Source: Paragonimus skrjabini miyazakii (Eukaryota > Platyhelminthes > Trematoda > Plagiorchiida > Troglotrematidae). Taken from it: a stretch of DNA of 64,000 nucleotides. The stretch lies in contig JTDE01022072.1 of the NCBI GenBank assembly GCA_014338405.1, positions 4,476-68,475 on the forward strand, given 5' to 3'. A model generated the notes under the pieces. It was not told where the DNA came from, did not search any database, and saw nothing but the letters and a program-made list of their open reading frames with translations. The translations under genes were made by a program, and so were the position numbers. The first letter of the stretch is position 1. Each line of letters begins with the position of its first letter. Below are positions 22,001 through 32,949 of the stretch, one piece after another.

Positions 22001-22160
22001 TGTTGATGCATAATTTCGCTCGCTGGGCATGGCAATTCCAAACATCCGTATAAGTAGTTGACCTAAAATAATTATTGCAGATGCTCGATCACCTGACCTT
22101 AGCGCGCGACTCTTTAATCATGATTCATCCGTCCAGAAGGTTCTATTCAAAATGACATCA
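19100..22160. other. DNTTIP1 intron sequence, nothing recognised
   Basis: About 3 kb without a supported gene. Open frames here are below 95 codons and show no motif. A short B-box-like GGGTCGAATCCCC lies just beyond, near 22230. Confidence 0.4.
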
Positions 22161-22369
22161 CGTTAAGTAAAGCGCCCTATCGCCCAACCCACTCTCGTCT
22201 TTTTTAATCCCTTTGTCTGGGACTCCTGGGTCGAATCCCCGTACCATTTAATTGCGACAGCAATATGGACAACGATGTCGAAGAACTACTAAGATGGCCC
22301 AGATTGTGGCCAGAAACAAAGCCACTCAACCTTACTGGCATCACAATACTCACTTTCAGTCGTGTACAC

Positions 22370-22414
22370 CATCATCATAACAGCCATGAGCCTGACCAAA
22401 AGGTACTGTGGCTC
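22370..22414 (-). mobile_element. LINE-1 3' tail, minus orientation, cut by gap
   Basis: CATCATCATAACAGCCATG and the following bases to GTGGCTC are the reverse complement of the LINE-1 3' end at about 6284-6329. The body of the copy must lie inside the adjacent 100-N gap or be missing from the assembly. Confidence 0.85.
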
Positions 22415-22514
22415 NNNNNNNNNNNNNNNNNNNNNNNNNNNNNNNNNNNNNNNNNNNNNNNNNNNNNNNNNNNNNNNNNNNNNNNNNNNNNNNNNNNNNN
22501 NNNNNNNNNNNNNN
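22415..22514. other. Assembly gap (100 N)
   Basis: Exactly 100 N between a minus LINE-1 tail and a plus LINE-2 3' end. Both insertions point away from the gap, so their bodies should be in it and the true length may be far greater than 100. Confidence 0.98.
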
Positions 22515-23065
22515 TTTAATGAAATTGCCGATTACCGAGGTTAATGGAACGAATGTTGTCGTTGTTTAGCCGAGTTGTCTGTGAAGTGAATGCATTTAAT
22601 GAGGCAGGTTAGTGATGTTCGTAAAGAATCTGTCTAGCTGATGACGCCGTAATTTCATCCACAGAGCTGGAGCCCTCGCGACTCACAGAGTCAGTGGCTT
22701 GAGACGTTAGGTCAGATGGCGACTAACCGAGCTCAGTGGAACGAATGTTGTCGTTGTTTAGCCGAGTTGTCCGTGAAGTGAATGCATTTAATGAGGCAGG
22801 TTAGTGATGTTCGTAAAGAATCTGTCTAGCTGATGACGCCATAATTTCATCTACAGCTTGGTTGTTTGTTTGCAAGGTGTAAGCACCTTGATATTGAATG
22901 ATTGAATATAGAGGTAGCTATTTTTTGGTGGTTAGGTCCCCTTCCCTTTTTTCCTCTCTCTTCCTGTACAGGGTTTGCTTTTTTCTTCTTGTTCGTGGTT
23001 GTGTGGCAGTTAAGCATCAGTGTGAACCATTGATGTATTACTGTCTATGACGATGATGATGATGG
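22515..23065 (+). mobile_element. LINE-2 3' end with 192-bp tandem duplication
   Basis: The unit starting TGGAACGAATGTTGTCG occurs at 22545 and 22737 (period 192), and the first bases after the gap look like the end of another, more diverged unit. Each unit holds the ORF C-terminus (EMATNRAQWNECCRCLAELS then K, stop) and the first part of the 3' UTR. The second unit runs on into the normal 3' UTR (CTTGGTTGTTTGTTTGC) and ends GATGATGATGATGG near 23064. Confidence 0.85.
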
Positions 23066-23289
23066 GAAACCTGATTTGAGCCGGTTCAGTTTTAAGATTC
23101 ATCTTTAGGTAAGCCCTTCAGTTAGAATTCCCGTGAAACGGTCTGGTCTCCTGTCGTTAGTGTCGTGTAGAAAACTGTGGAACAATCAGTACATAAGAAG
23201 CAAGATTAAGTTTCTCAGAAGAATAGACAATGCAAAGCAATGATATTCTGCTTCTCATGTATTTGTGAGAAACATGGAACACAATAATG

Positions 23290-23490
23290 TCAGTTGTTTG
23301 CCTGCAAGCTGTAGACAGCTTGATGTTGAACGTTTGAGTACAGGCGTAGTTGTTTTTTCTTGTTAGGTCTCATCACTTCCCTCTGTTCTCGGACAGGACT
23401 TACAACTTCTCTTCACGATTATACGACAGTTAAACCCAAACGAAAACCATTGTTGAATTGCTGTATTTGACAATACGGATGGCAGTGGCA
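23290..23490 (+). mobile_element. Old LINE-2 3' UTR fragment
   Basis: A diverged copy of the LINE-2 3' UTR: GTTGTTTGCCTGCAAGCTGT, GAACGTTTGAGTACAGGCG, a T-rich run, then ACGACAGTTAAACCC and GTTGAATTGCTGTATTTGAC align to the newer copy 300 bp upstream. The trinucleotide tail is lost. Confidence 0.6.
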
Positions 23491-23499
23491 TTAGTGATA

Positions 23500-25440
23500 C
23501 TGAAGATTCCGTCAAAAAACCTATCAAGCACAACCGCGCGCTTATCACAACTCGTCTATACTGTGTAATTATGTCGACGGGCACTTGTAGACCCCGCATT
23601 ACCCATGGTCTAACACAGCTCCTAGACCATTAAGAGATTTCCTAAAACGAATACCGGAATGCGCACGATGGCCACGACAACGTGTACTCATCTGACGAAT
23701 GGCGTCGATGTCAACAACACGCGTGCGCCAGAAGCAAAACTCAGAGCACGTGATGAGTCACGATTCATTTTACAAAGTATCCAAAATGACGACCGCAAAT
23801 GAAAGTGCATACAGTTAGCGTTGCTCAGGCAACATCACTCACTATCAGAGGCGTTCTCGTCTCCTATGGACCTTGAACAGGGAGCAAATCGAGTGATATA
23901 GCCGATAGGTAAATTGTGTCAAAAGATAATATCACATACTTCCTAATGTATTATGTGGCAAACTGAAAAATAGGATCAATGAAAATCAAAATAGCAAAAG
24001 ATTTGGATAGATCCATCTGGATCACACTGGCGTTCAAAGAAAAATGAATTCAACCATGTATGTAATATCGATTCCGTTTTGGATCCGTGAGTATGACCAA
24101 TTCTGTTAATACCGATTATACGGCTTTCTAATCTATCAGACAACAGTTCACAACCATGCGCCACAAAATAATCAAGCCCTGAATAGAAAACCGTGATTCT
24201 TATATCCAACAGAAAGTACCCGGATGTGCGACAGTCTGAAAGACGATTGGGTAAAACGCATCCGGTAGATCAGTGAACAATAAGCTGACTAATAAACACA
24301 CGCTCGAGGATTCAAACTTTGGTTGCTATCACAGATATCCCCCTGTTTGATGTTGGACAATCCGTTACTAATCAACCGCTAGATAGATCAATGTGTAATA
24401 CGGCAGCAAACGTCTTATGCTACGGACTTTGGAAAGTAATATGTAAACGCGCAGAATACACGAATATCCAACGTTAAATGCATTAAATAATCACAGAGGT
24501 GAAATAGTGTCTTATTAGATGGTGGCAGGATCGTTTATGCGCGGGCAATACAACACGGACGCCTGATACAATCTGACGGGTAGAATGGGCTACGATAAAG
24601 AAAATTGCGAAATCACAGTTTACCGAAGTATCAGCAGAAGGATAAGACGATGATTTAGTAGACTAGGACCCAGGAAACCCTTAAACTCGTTGACAGTGAA
24701 GTAAGCAGTAAGGAATAAGATCTCATGAACTACAACTGTTTCGAAGCGGTCATTGAAAAGCACCACCCATGTCTGATCGGAAAGGCAAGCAAAACAGCCC
24801 AGGAAAAGTTGACAAATGAACACGTTTGGCTTCACATGGAGACAAGTGCATCAGTTCGTTTTCAGGAAATGAATATATGCCTGCATTCGTCGTGCAATTA
24901 CACCACAAAGCTATCTCGTATTGAACAGTTAGTTACTCTCCTGACAATCATCTCACTTCAGTTCCAGACACATCTGAACTCTGTTGTGTAAGAAGACAGC
25001 ATGCAAAGGTGCACAACTAAATCCGCTTACGAATCTATGAATTATGAAACTCAATACCCAATCGATAACACGAAATTAGCCTCCGTATACGGTTATCAGC
25101 AACCGCAAGACGAGCCAAACAAATAGAGTCGATACCGACATCAAAAATAGACTCGAGGATCAACAAACATCAACGGACAAACCTGCGATTTTAAAGGCAC
25201 CAAATCGTGATCACGTTATGCGTTTTAAAAAAAGGTAAAGCAATATTCCTGTTGTATCTATCAGCCCATAGCACTGAACGGCACTCGCTACCGTGTGGCA
25301 TGCCGGTGGGATACGTGCGCCGGATACAAGACGGTCAAACAACAGAAATAGCCATGCACATATCCGCAGCGAAGTGACTGAGTCGGCGTTGCTACCGCTG
25401 AAGCCACTTCTAGGTCAGCGGTCGCGGAAAGTTAGGTAGC
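23500..25440. other. DNTTIP1 intron sequence, nothing recognised
   Basis: No element or gene recognised. Open frames are below 90 codons and without motifs. Confidence 0.4.
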
Positions 25441-25449
25441 TAACAGTCC

Positions 25450-25800
25450 CTTAGGGAAATATCGCATTCTTACTTTGTACATTTGCACTCATCGGCGAAT
25501 GTTCGTTCCCAGTACAGCATCGCGTTCGAAACACTGAAACGGCTGTAGAAACATGTGTGAACGGCCAGGTGTTATCGATCATGGACGTTGACACGATGAG
25601 AGCAAGATATCACACCAGAGATGCACGTACACTCCTGTGCCAGCTAGCCTGGCTGTGGTTACAACTGTGTGTCGGTCACGTTCGCCCACCCGAATTGGGT
25701 AGATCTGTTCTGTTGTGTGAGTCTTTTGGTTTGGACCCTAGATTTTTTGTCTGGGTCCACACTTCTGCTGAGACGTACGGCATTTTCCGATGTCCTTACA
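25450..25800 (+). repeat. Repeat C, third copy
   Basis: CCCTTAGGGAAATATCGCATTC, ATTTGCACTCATCGGCG, GTGTGAACGGCCAGGTGTT, ATCGATCATGG and GATGCACGTACACTCC match the inverted pair at 8.0-9.3 kb in the order of the right-hand copy. The overlapping 87-codon frame at 25557-25820 is probably incidental. Confidence 0.65.
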
Positions 25801-25819
25801 CGTTCCACTACCAAATCTG

Positions 25820-27200
25820 ACTGAGCAGCCTGTTCTGAGCACTGTGCAGGATTAGGCAAAGGAATGCAGAACGGTATTCGCTCTGAAAATAACGGTGTGT
25901 TCCCGTGTACTAGTATCCCGCTGGTCCGCATTTCGTTAGGATGACCGCATCGACACGTCGTTACGCAGCGCCGCTAACTTCAGATATAAATTTTCATATC
26001 ATTTACTCCCATGTTCTCAAAATAGGCAACAATATATAAAACAAGACAACCTCAGAGATGTTCCATGAAATAATGGTCAGATGATGTAATTAATCAGTCG
26101 TATTATGGAGCAACTTAAATATCCGTGGGATTTTCATCCACATTCCAAGGCAAGTGGACAAACTGGCTGATTTTATGAACTACTGTGTCAAGCTAGTTCG
26201 AATTGTGTTTAGAATGCCAAATAAAAAAAGGGTTTCAAACAGTTTCGGTCAAGAAAAATGATAGAACAGATGGTCAGTATTCATTGAAAGACGATTAGGA
26301 TCAGAAAGCGGACATCAACTGCTTTATTCAGTTTACGTGAAGATTTAGTCAATGCACAGGTGTAAAAATGCAGCAGATCTAGGACGAGAGCAGTATACTT
26401 TGCACAAACGTCTGATCTGTAACCGCTGAGTGCTGCGAACCGTTCTGTCAACAATTCTAGGCTACGATAGATTCCAATCAAACAGCGAAATTCTAGATTT
26501 GTGTTTCATTTCGGAGTGGGTCAATGGGCAGATTATTTGAACACAATGTGAATAACGTTCAACCAATGGACAAAGTGCACACGCATTTAAAGCCGTTCCA
26601 GGCCGCAATACGCAGTTTCCGAAGAGCACATCCGGTCTGGTATGTCTGCCGCGCAAAAACCGAGATCCCCGATTACAATAGATGGAGCTCATAGACAGTA
26701 AAAGGAGAAGTACATCAGATCAAACCGGATGCGGACTTACCGGTTGACTTGCTGAGGTGCGATCCGAGGTTCAGGATTACATAACTAGAAGAGAATAAAA
26801 AGAGATTTACATCCTCAGGATTACCAATGGAAAACAGAAACCTGATGCAAGAAATAAAAATGCTCTAAGAGAATCCAATTAAAATATATTTAAGAAATAC
26901 TTTTGGAAGACTATTTATGCTATGTTTATTACTCATCGGTTGGACATAAACATCGATTAGCGAGAAGACAGGTTGCACAATGAGGGACGCAGAACGAGTT
27001 ATTACATCATGAAGAAAAAAGGACAGAGAGTAAATAGCACACATGGGTATAGTTTGCACAACTCAATGTGCAAACTTGAACAGAACAGAAAAAGAATGTC
27101 ATCTATATGTGGCCGTCTGTGCTGGTGGGGGGGGGGATTAACTGTACTTACAAATACGAGGAAAAGCTGAACGGAAACGAGTAAAAAAGGAACTATGAAC
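25820..27200. other. DNTTIP1 intron sequence, nothing recognised
   Basis: No supported gene. There is a short G run (GGGGGGGGG) near 27126. Confidence 0.4.
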
Positions 27201-27234
27201 GGACTTGAGTTAGATTGTTTTCACTTTGTTAGTC

Positions 27235-27490
27235 AACCTCAGAGTGCCGGTTTGGACCGGCAACGACCTCACGGGCTCAAAACAGTGCTTATAATGCTTC
27301 TTGATGCTCACCCTCAAACTGGCATTCCACGACCGGTTCCGTCTTTGTTTGGACTCACCAAGTAAAAATAGTTTGAATGAGGGATCATACCTGCTACCTT
27401 CCGCTTCACGAAACAATGCTTTTATTGAGATGGACTGTTGTGCCACAACATGCACGACTAGGTTGGAACCATTACTAACTACACCCTCTA
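27235..27490 (-). repeat. Repeat D copy
   Basis: In minus orientation: CTTGGTGAGTCCAAACAAAG, GGTCGTGGAATGCCAG, CATCAAGAAGCATTATAAG, GAGCCCGTGAGG, GCCGGTCCAAACCGGCAC. Related copies are at 59.7-60.1 kb. It lies in a 161-codon minus-strand frame (27210-27695) that I regard as incidental because the other copies do not keep it open. Confidence 0.6.
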
Positions 27491-27699
27491 GTTGATCTGA
27501 CAGACTACAGGGAATGATGAATAGGTTAGAATTCACAATCACGGGGACACACGCACACATTCCAATCCCTGAAAGTCCATAAACAACAAAGTGAAACATC
27601 GAGCAGCCCCCAAACTGATGCGGAATCTCCAAACCTAACCTAGTGTTGCATGAAAAACTCGCCCAGCCCGTGAACACATCAACTGGAGGTCCCATTCAG

Positions 27700-30600
27700 T
27701 CGCCAGTGCTGCGGTAGACGCACGATTGACACATCATACACAGAATGTGACCTAACAACGGCACAGGGTGGATTATGATTAGGTCGCCTGCACACAGTTA
27801 GCGAAACACGGGCTTTCCTACATCCACACGCCCGCGGACTGTGGCGTTGGTCACACAGGTGATCCAGTCGACGCTGATGAACGGGCGGAGACAACCGTAG
27901 CTTCAAACAAAGGGTATGTAAGCGTTGTGTGTGATACAGAGGTCGACTTGAACCCCATCAATTGTTCTGTTCTGTCGCGTCTGCGTCAAATCCGATACGG
28001 CCGTGACGGAAAGAACCAAATTGAGACTGTTGAATGACCGCGACAAACCAGGGTGTGATGGCTAAACAGCAGTCCAGTATGCGGGTCGGGTAATGAAAAA
28101 ACAGCAGACAGATGACCCAGGCAGACTAGTGAGCCAAGTGCGTAGGCGGCAAACGTCAAGGCGTACGCGCACGGTGGCTATGACGAACGCACCATGTAAA
28201 ATCACGTGTCGGTTCGGCAAGTCGAGACGTTATTCAGCGTCAACGTTACACGTTCAACATGGGTGTGCGCGCTGACTGGTAGACTGCTGTGTAAAGGGTG
28301 TAGATAGTGCAAGTTCTATGAAAGGCATAGGTACATAGGTCGGCTTTTCGGAGTGCTCCTGTCTCGATTAGATAGCCGATCCGACAGTTACGAAACAGAG
28401 GAAACAGAAGACACAGGGTCTGAGACGACTTGTGCATACTATCGTTCTTTGTAATCACATGCCATGTAAACGACCGGAAAGCTTAAGTCAATCAGAGCAA
28501 TTTTGATTAAAGCATCAAACGGCACGTGCCTAATAGTTTCACGGGATACACCCAAGGTCAATACTGCGTGAAAAAGCGTGGGCGTTAGAAATAAATCATA
28601 ATCGGGAGTAGCTAACTAAAAAAAATTACTTAAATGCAGAAGCTGCTACCAAATGACAGGATTTCTAGGCTATATGAAGATGATAGACTTGAATTAATTC
28701 CCGACAAATGCGTGCAACCCGAAATGCTCATATCCACCAGTAACTGCATAGGCAACAAAGACCTTGGGGCAATTCTTAAACAGCTTGAAACAAGAGCACC
28801 GCGTGTTAAATAAAGAGAATTATCCACGAGAATTCTGACGTAATGACCATAATGTCCTGTTAAAAGAGAAATCTCATTTGGCGAAATAAAATCATGCCTC
28901 ATTGACCCAGTGCTGCATATAGGAGGTTGCGCTTTTAAATAAATCGAGGCGAAACAAAGCTATGCACTAACCTGAAGATCATACTTGCCACCGGGTCAAA
29001 CGAAAGTTTGCCAATACTGCCAGAAACATTGTCAGAAGTACTGTCAAACGTCCGGCAGAAGGTTGACGTTTTGAAGTAGTGGAAAAGCGTTCTATCAATA
29101 CATCGAAAAGTTAGAGTCGCTGTTTCGCGTGGAAACCCCATTCTTGTATGGTACCTACCTATCTTCACGAGACAGCAACCTGGTTTACGAGCTTGAAGTG
29201 TCTCGTTTGCATGGCACGTGATCGTGTATGCCCACCAAGTCCACTGCATGTCAATTCAGACGAAAATATCAGTTCAATACTGCTGGAATTGATCTTTGCT
29301 ACTTTGTTATTATATTCGCTGATGTATGAAAAAGATAGGGCTTATGGTCAGTTTTGTACAGGTTTTGTACTAATATGACTCGCTACAAAAATCCTATCAT
29401 CAAGCCTTCCCTTTCCACTGTCCTGGCTAGAAGGAATCTAGAACGACATAACGGTTTCAATTCGGTGGCCTCGACTGATACGGCTGAAATACGCCTTGTC
29501 GTTCGCCTGCCAATTCATTACAACGCCTATGTTGTTGTAACGGCCGTGGTAACTTAAGTGTGGGAAGCGGAACCCTCGATTTGATGGCTAAAGGAAACGA
29601 GCCTGGCCGCCTCACGTTCATCGAGAGATCAAGTAACCTGCACTTTATAGGACAACTATTTGAATCTGTGTTGTAAACCCTCCTAAACGGTACGCTGGTT
29701 CGATTTCAGTATAGTGGTACGCCCGATAAAATCGGATTCTCGCCCCGATAATAATTCACACGAAAATCTCGGTCCCGAATAGTACCGCGACTGTCCCGTA
29801 TTCGCTCCCAAGGCAAGCCAAAAGACGCGTTCAAAATAGGAAGCTTTGTTCCGCTACAAAACGGGTGCGACCAAGGTGACAAGGACAATAGTACTCATAG
29901 GGTGCACAGTGGCCATAAGAACATTTCCGAATCATAAAAAGAGAAGGACATTTATCGGAAAAAAATAGTTAGGGTCACTAATGGGGACAATGGAGTAAAA
30001 AGTCTGACGGGTAAAAACTATCCAAGGTCACCCTCTCGGCCGCTGTGAGCAGGTTCACAAACTAGGACAAAGTCAATCGTTTTTTCCCTCCTCACGGCGG
30101 AGGCGCCTTGGGACGGTAACAGGGTGGGGCGCCCTAACAACCTGCTAGCTAGATATGGGAATTCACCACGTTGCTGAGGCATCCTGGTTCGACTCGATTA
30201 GACAGCCGACAGCTTGTCTGCCAACCGGGTCAGTGTCTCTGTTTTTCGTCCGGAATGACCTTAATTTACCGATTGTCTCCTGTTCGAAATTGGGGTCCTT
30301 TTGACAAAACAAATATTTCGGTCTGTAATTACATTGACATGTCCAAACATGTGGATGACCGAACGCTCTGATTTTGACACGTGGAACCTCCTAACAGTGT
30401 TCAGTCGGTAGTCAGAGAAGAACAAACATAAAATAAAAATTGAAAGGAGAATGAAAGAAAAACGAGAGCTCTACAAACGTTAACTTCGCGCCAACTGTTA
30501 TAGTGTAGTTGACCATTGACCAGCATTGTCTTTTGGACTGGGCCACAATACCAACAACAACTCGTGTAGAAGCTTGTATCTCTTCAACTCACGTGATGCA

Positions 30601-30940
30601 CTGGTTCCGGTTGTACATTCTAACCTAACCAAGATCGCACGGAAAGCTTGTTGTTAGGCATTTGCAAAGCGTACCTGAACCACTATAACCTCACTATGAG
30701 ATCAATATGCCTATATGCTTTGCGAAATTAAACCTTATATTTGTTTACGTGATGTTCTATCACGTCCACTGGTACGTAAATAATGACGATCGTAGAGAGA
30801 GAAAGTTAGGAAACAAAAAACGGAGACAACTGGGATTTCACAACTATACAAGAGAAACGCGATTACTGAGATTCTGTGTTCTCTGATATCACACCAGTAT
30901 TGAATAGGTGTTGACATTTTCATCCAGCTGATAGGTATAA
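27700..30940. other. DNTTIP1 intron sequence, nothing recognised
   Basis: No gene. GC-rich bases near 30090-30130 (CCTCCTCACGGCGGAGGCGCC) can form a small hairpin, and a B-box-like GGTTCGACTC lies at about 30186, perhaps a decayed tRNA-derived element. Confidence 0.35.
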
Positions 30941-30944
30941 CGCT

Positions 30945-32335
30945 TTGTGAGTCGTTATTACGTACTATACGGCCCTACGTCGGAAGCAGAAGTGACCCTA
31001 GAGCTTAAGCTATTCAAACGTAATAAGGCTCCTGGTCCAGACTTCCTCTCTACTTCTCTTTTCAAGGATGAAGAGGACAGGTTGATATCACAACTGACGA
31101 AACTCTTCCAAACGATTTGGGGGATTAGAGAGGTATCCCGTAGTTGGTGTCTATCAACAGTAAGTCCCATATTCAAAAGAGGGCCCGGAGTCTATGTGAC
31201 AACAACAGAGGCATCAGTCTAGTGTCTGTTGCGTCCAAGTTTACGTTGGCTCGTTAAGTCCGGAGAAAGTCAGACGCGTGAAAAACAGACAGGATTCCGA
31301 TCCGGTCGACGGTGCATTGATCACATTTATAACTTGCAGCAGATCCTGGAGCACTGGCACTCTTACAGGCAACCAACGGTCGCAGTCTTTTTAGATCTAA
31401 AGGCTGATTCCGATTCAGCTGCTCATAACGTTCTCCGGGACTGTCTTCTTCGCAACGGAGTACCATGAAAATATATGAATCCGTTGAGACCACTGCATGC
31501 TCATTCTGCAACTAGGGTGACAGTTTATGGACAACTGTCTCCAGCGTTCATCCCTCCCACTAGTGTTCGTCAACGGTACCTGACTTCCCTTTTCTTGCTC
31601 AATTCTGTAATGGACGACATTCTGGAGGACGTGCCTGAGTAATCCAGTGAGCTTGATGCAGTATGCGGACGACAATGTCTTAGTTGACCCCTCTGCCAAA
31701 GACATGCAGAGCATGCACAACAAGGTGAGTGACCGGGTTCGTTCGCATAGAATGGGCCTAGCACCTTCAAAGTGTAGACTGTTGCTTCAGGACTGGAGCA
31801 GTTCCACTCCTACTTTCCTCACTGCAGGTAATCCGCCCGGGACTGGGGACAGTTTCACATACTTCGGTAACGCCATCTCAACAGCTGGGAAAAATGTTGA
31901 TGAGATATCAGCGAGGATAACAAAGGCTCTAATTGCTTTCACCAAACTGCATCATCTGCGGTGCCGAAATGACGTTCGGTTATCGATAAAAAGGAAGGGT
32001 ATATAATGCTCGTGTACGTTCTGTTTTGCTCTATGGTTCGGAAACGTGGTCTGTTCGCAGCAAAGATGTCAACAGGCTTGCTGTATTTAACCATCAGTGT
32101 CTCCACCAGTTGGCTCATATTCATTGGACTGATCACGTGAGTAATACGGCTGTTCGCCGGCGCGTATTCCGGAACGCTCGGGATGCGCGATCTGTTGGTC
32201 AAACAATCACGGTGCACAGCTCGCGATGGTTGGGTCACGTAGTCCGTATATCATCTGATAGTTTACTGTACCGGCCATTACATACTGACCGCCAAGCTCA
32301 GATTATGCGTCACTGTAGAAAACACGAGAGCTCGT
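30945..32335 (+). mobile_element. LINE-1 RT copy, 5' and 3' truncated
   Basis: In several frames: EAEVTLELKLFKRNKAPGPD and SRSWCLSTVSPIFKRG (about 30980-31180), then TGFRSGRRCIDHIYNLQQIL, VAVFLDLKADSDSAAHN, a stop (TGA) where the 13.2-kb copy has Arg, MQYADDNVLVDPSAKD at about 31655 with the catalytic YADD intact, and SVLLYGSETWSVRSKDVNR to about 32330. The 3' UTR and tail are missing: similarity stops around 32290-32335. It sits in the largest DNTTIP1 intron on the opposite strand. KADSDSA replaces the usual K-x-A-F-D-S, as in the 13-kb copy. Confidence 0.92.
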
Positions 32336-32534
32336 GAGAAGAGTAAGATAACGGATTTAACCGCATCAAAGTAGAAACTGAATACGAGGTTTTGCGTGAT
32401 GAACAAAATTGCCGTCAACCAACACTTACCACGCATGGACTAAACATAGTAAGCTACTGCTATCGAACCGCCACATGAAAGTGACAACGTATGTAGACCC
32501 TTCATGCGTGGGTCACACCGTAGCAAAAGTCAAT

Positions 32535-32857
32535 CAATAAAGCACGATTTTTACTGTCCAACTCGTTCTTTCCCACGCTACACATGCTTTCGCGTTTACG
32601 AAGCGGAATTTCAAAGAACAACACAGTGACGGTTTTCACTCACACGTCGTGTGCAGTTCTGATTGGTTTGTATGTGATTGACGCTTTTCTGTTGTGGATT
32701 TTTTTGTCCCCACATTCCTCGTCCGATTTTGTTGCGCGACAGTTGGTCCGCTCACCCGTTTTGTCTGTAATCCACTCGCTGTGGGCTTTCGTACATAACT
32801 ACCCACCGCGTTGATGTACTCCACCGAGTGTTCGAACACTCGCGCCTCTGACATGGT
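32535..32857 (-). repeat. Solo LTR of the Gypsy-2 family
   Basis: Similar to the LTR at 4497-4996 in the same orientation (TTTTTACTGTCCAACTCG, CACACGTCGTGTGCAGTTCTG, CCGAGTGTTCGAACACTCG). Read on the minus strand it starts TGTCAGAGGCGCGAG. No Gypsy coding sequence adjoins it, so it looks like a solo LTR, with one upstream unit rather than two. The 3' edge near 32535 is not sharply defined. Confidence 0.6.
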
Positions 32858-32870
32858 TACCCTCCACAAC

Positions 32871-32944
32871 ATGATCCAGACACATGACTGCCTCGCCCTT
32901 GGCAAAATGGCGCACCTACTAGTGTCTGGATCATATTTTGACGT
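32871..32944. repeat. 13-bp perfect inverted repeat beside the solo LTR
   Basis: ATGATCCAGACAC (32871-32883) and GTGTCTGGATCAT (32932-32944) are exact reverse complements with a 48-base spacer. It could be a small foldback element or the relic of a terminal inverted repeat. Confidence 0.75.
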
Positions 32945-32949
32945 GGGTG

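Noticed and set aside
22600..22860. Hammerhead-ribozyme core (CTGATGA) in the LINE-2 3' UTR
   Set aside because: The required GAAA and the flanking helices are absent around CTGATGACGCC; other CTGATGA strings in the window also lack them.
27210..27695. 161-codon minus-strand open frame as a gene
   Set aside because: Half of it is repeat D, and the other copies of repeat D do not preserve the frame; no domain was recognised.
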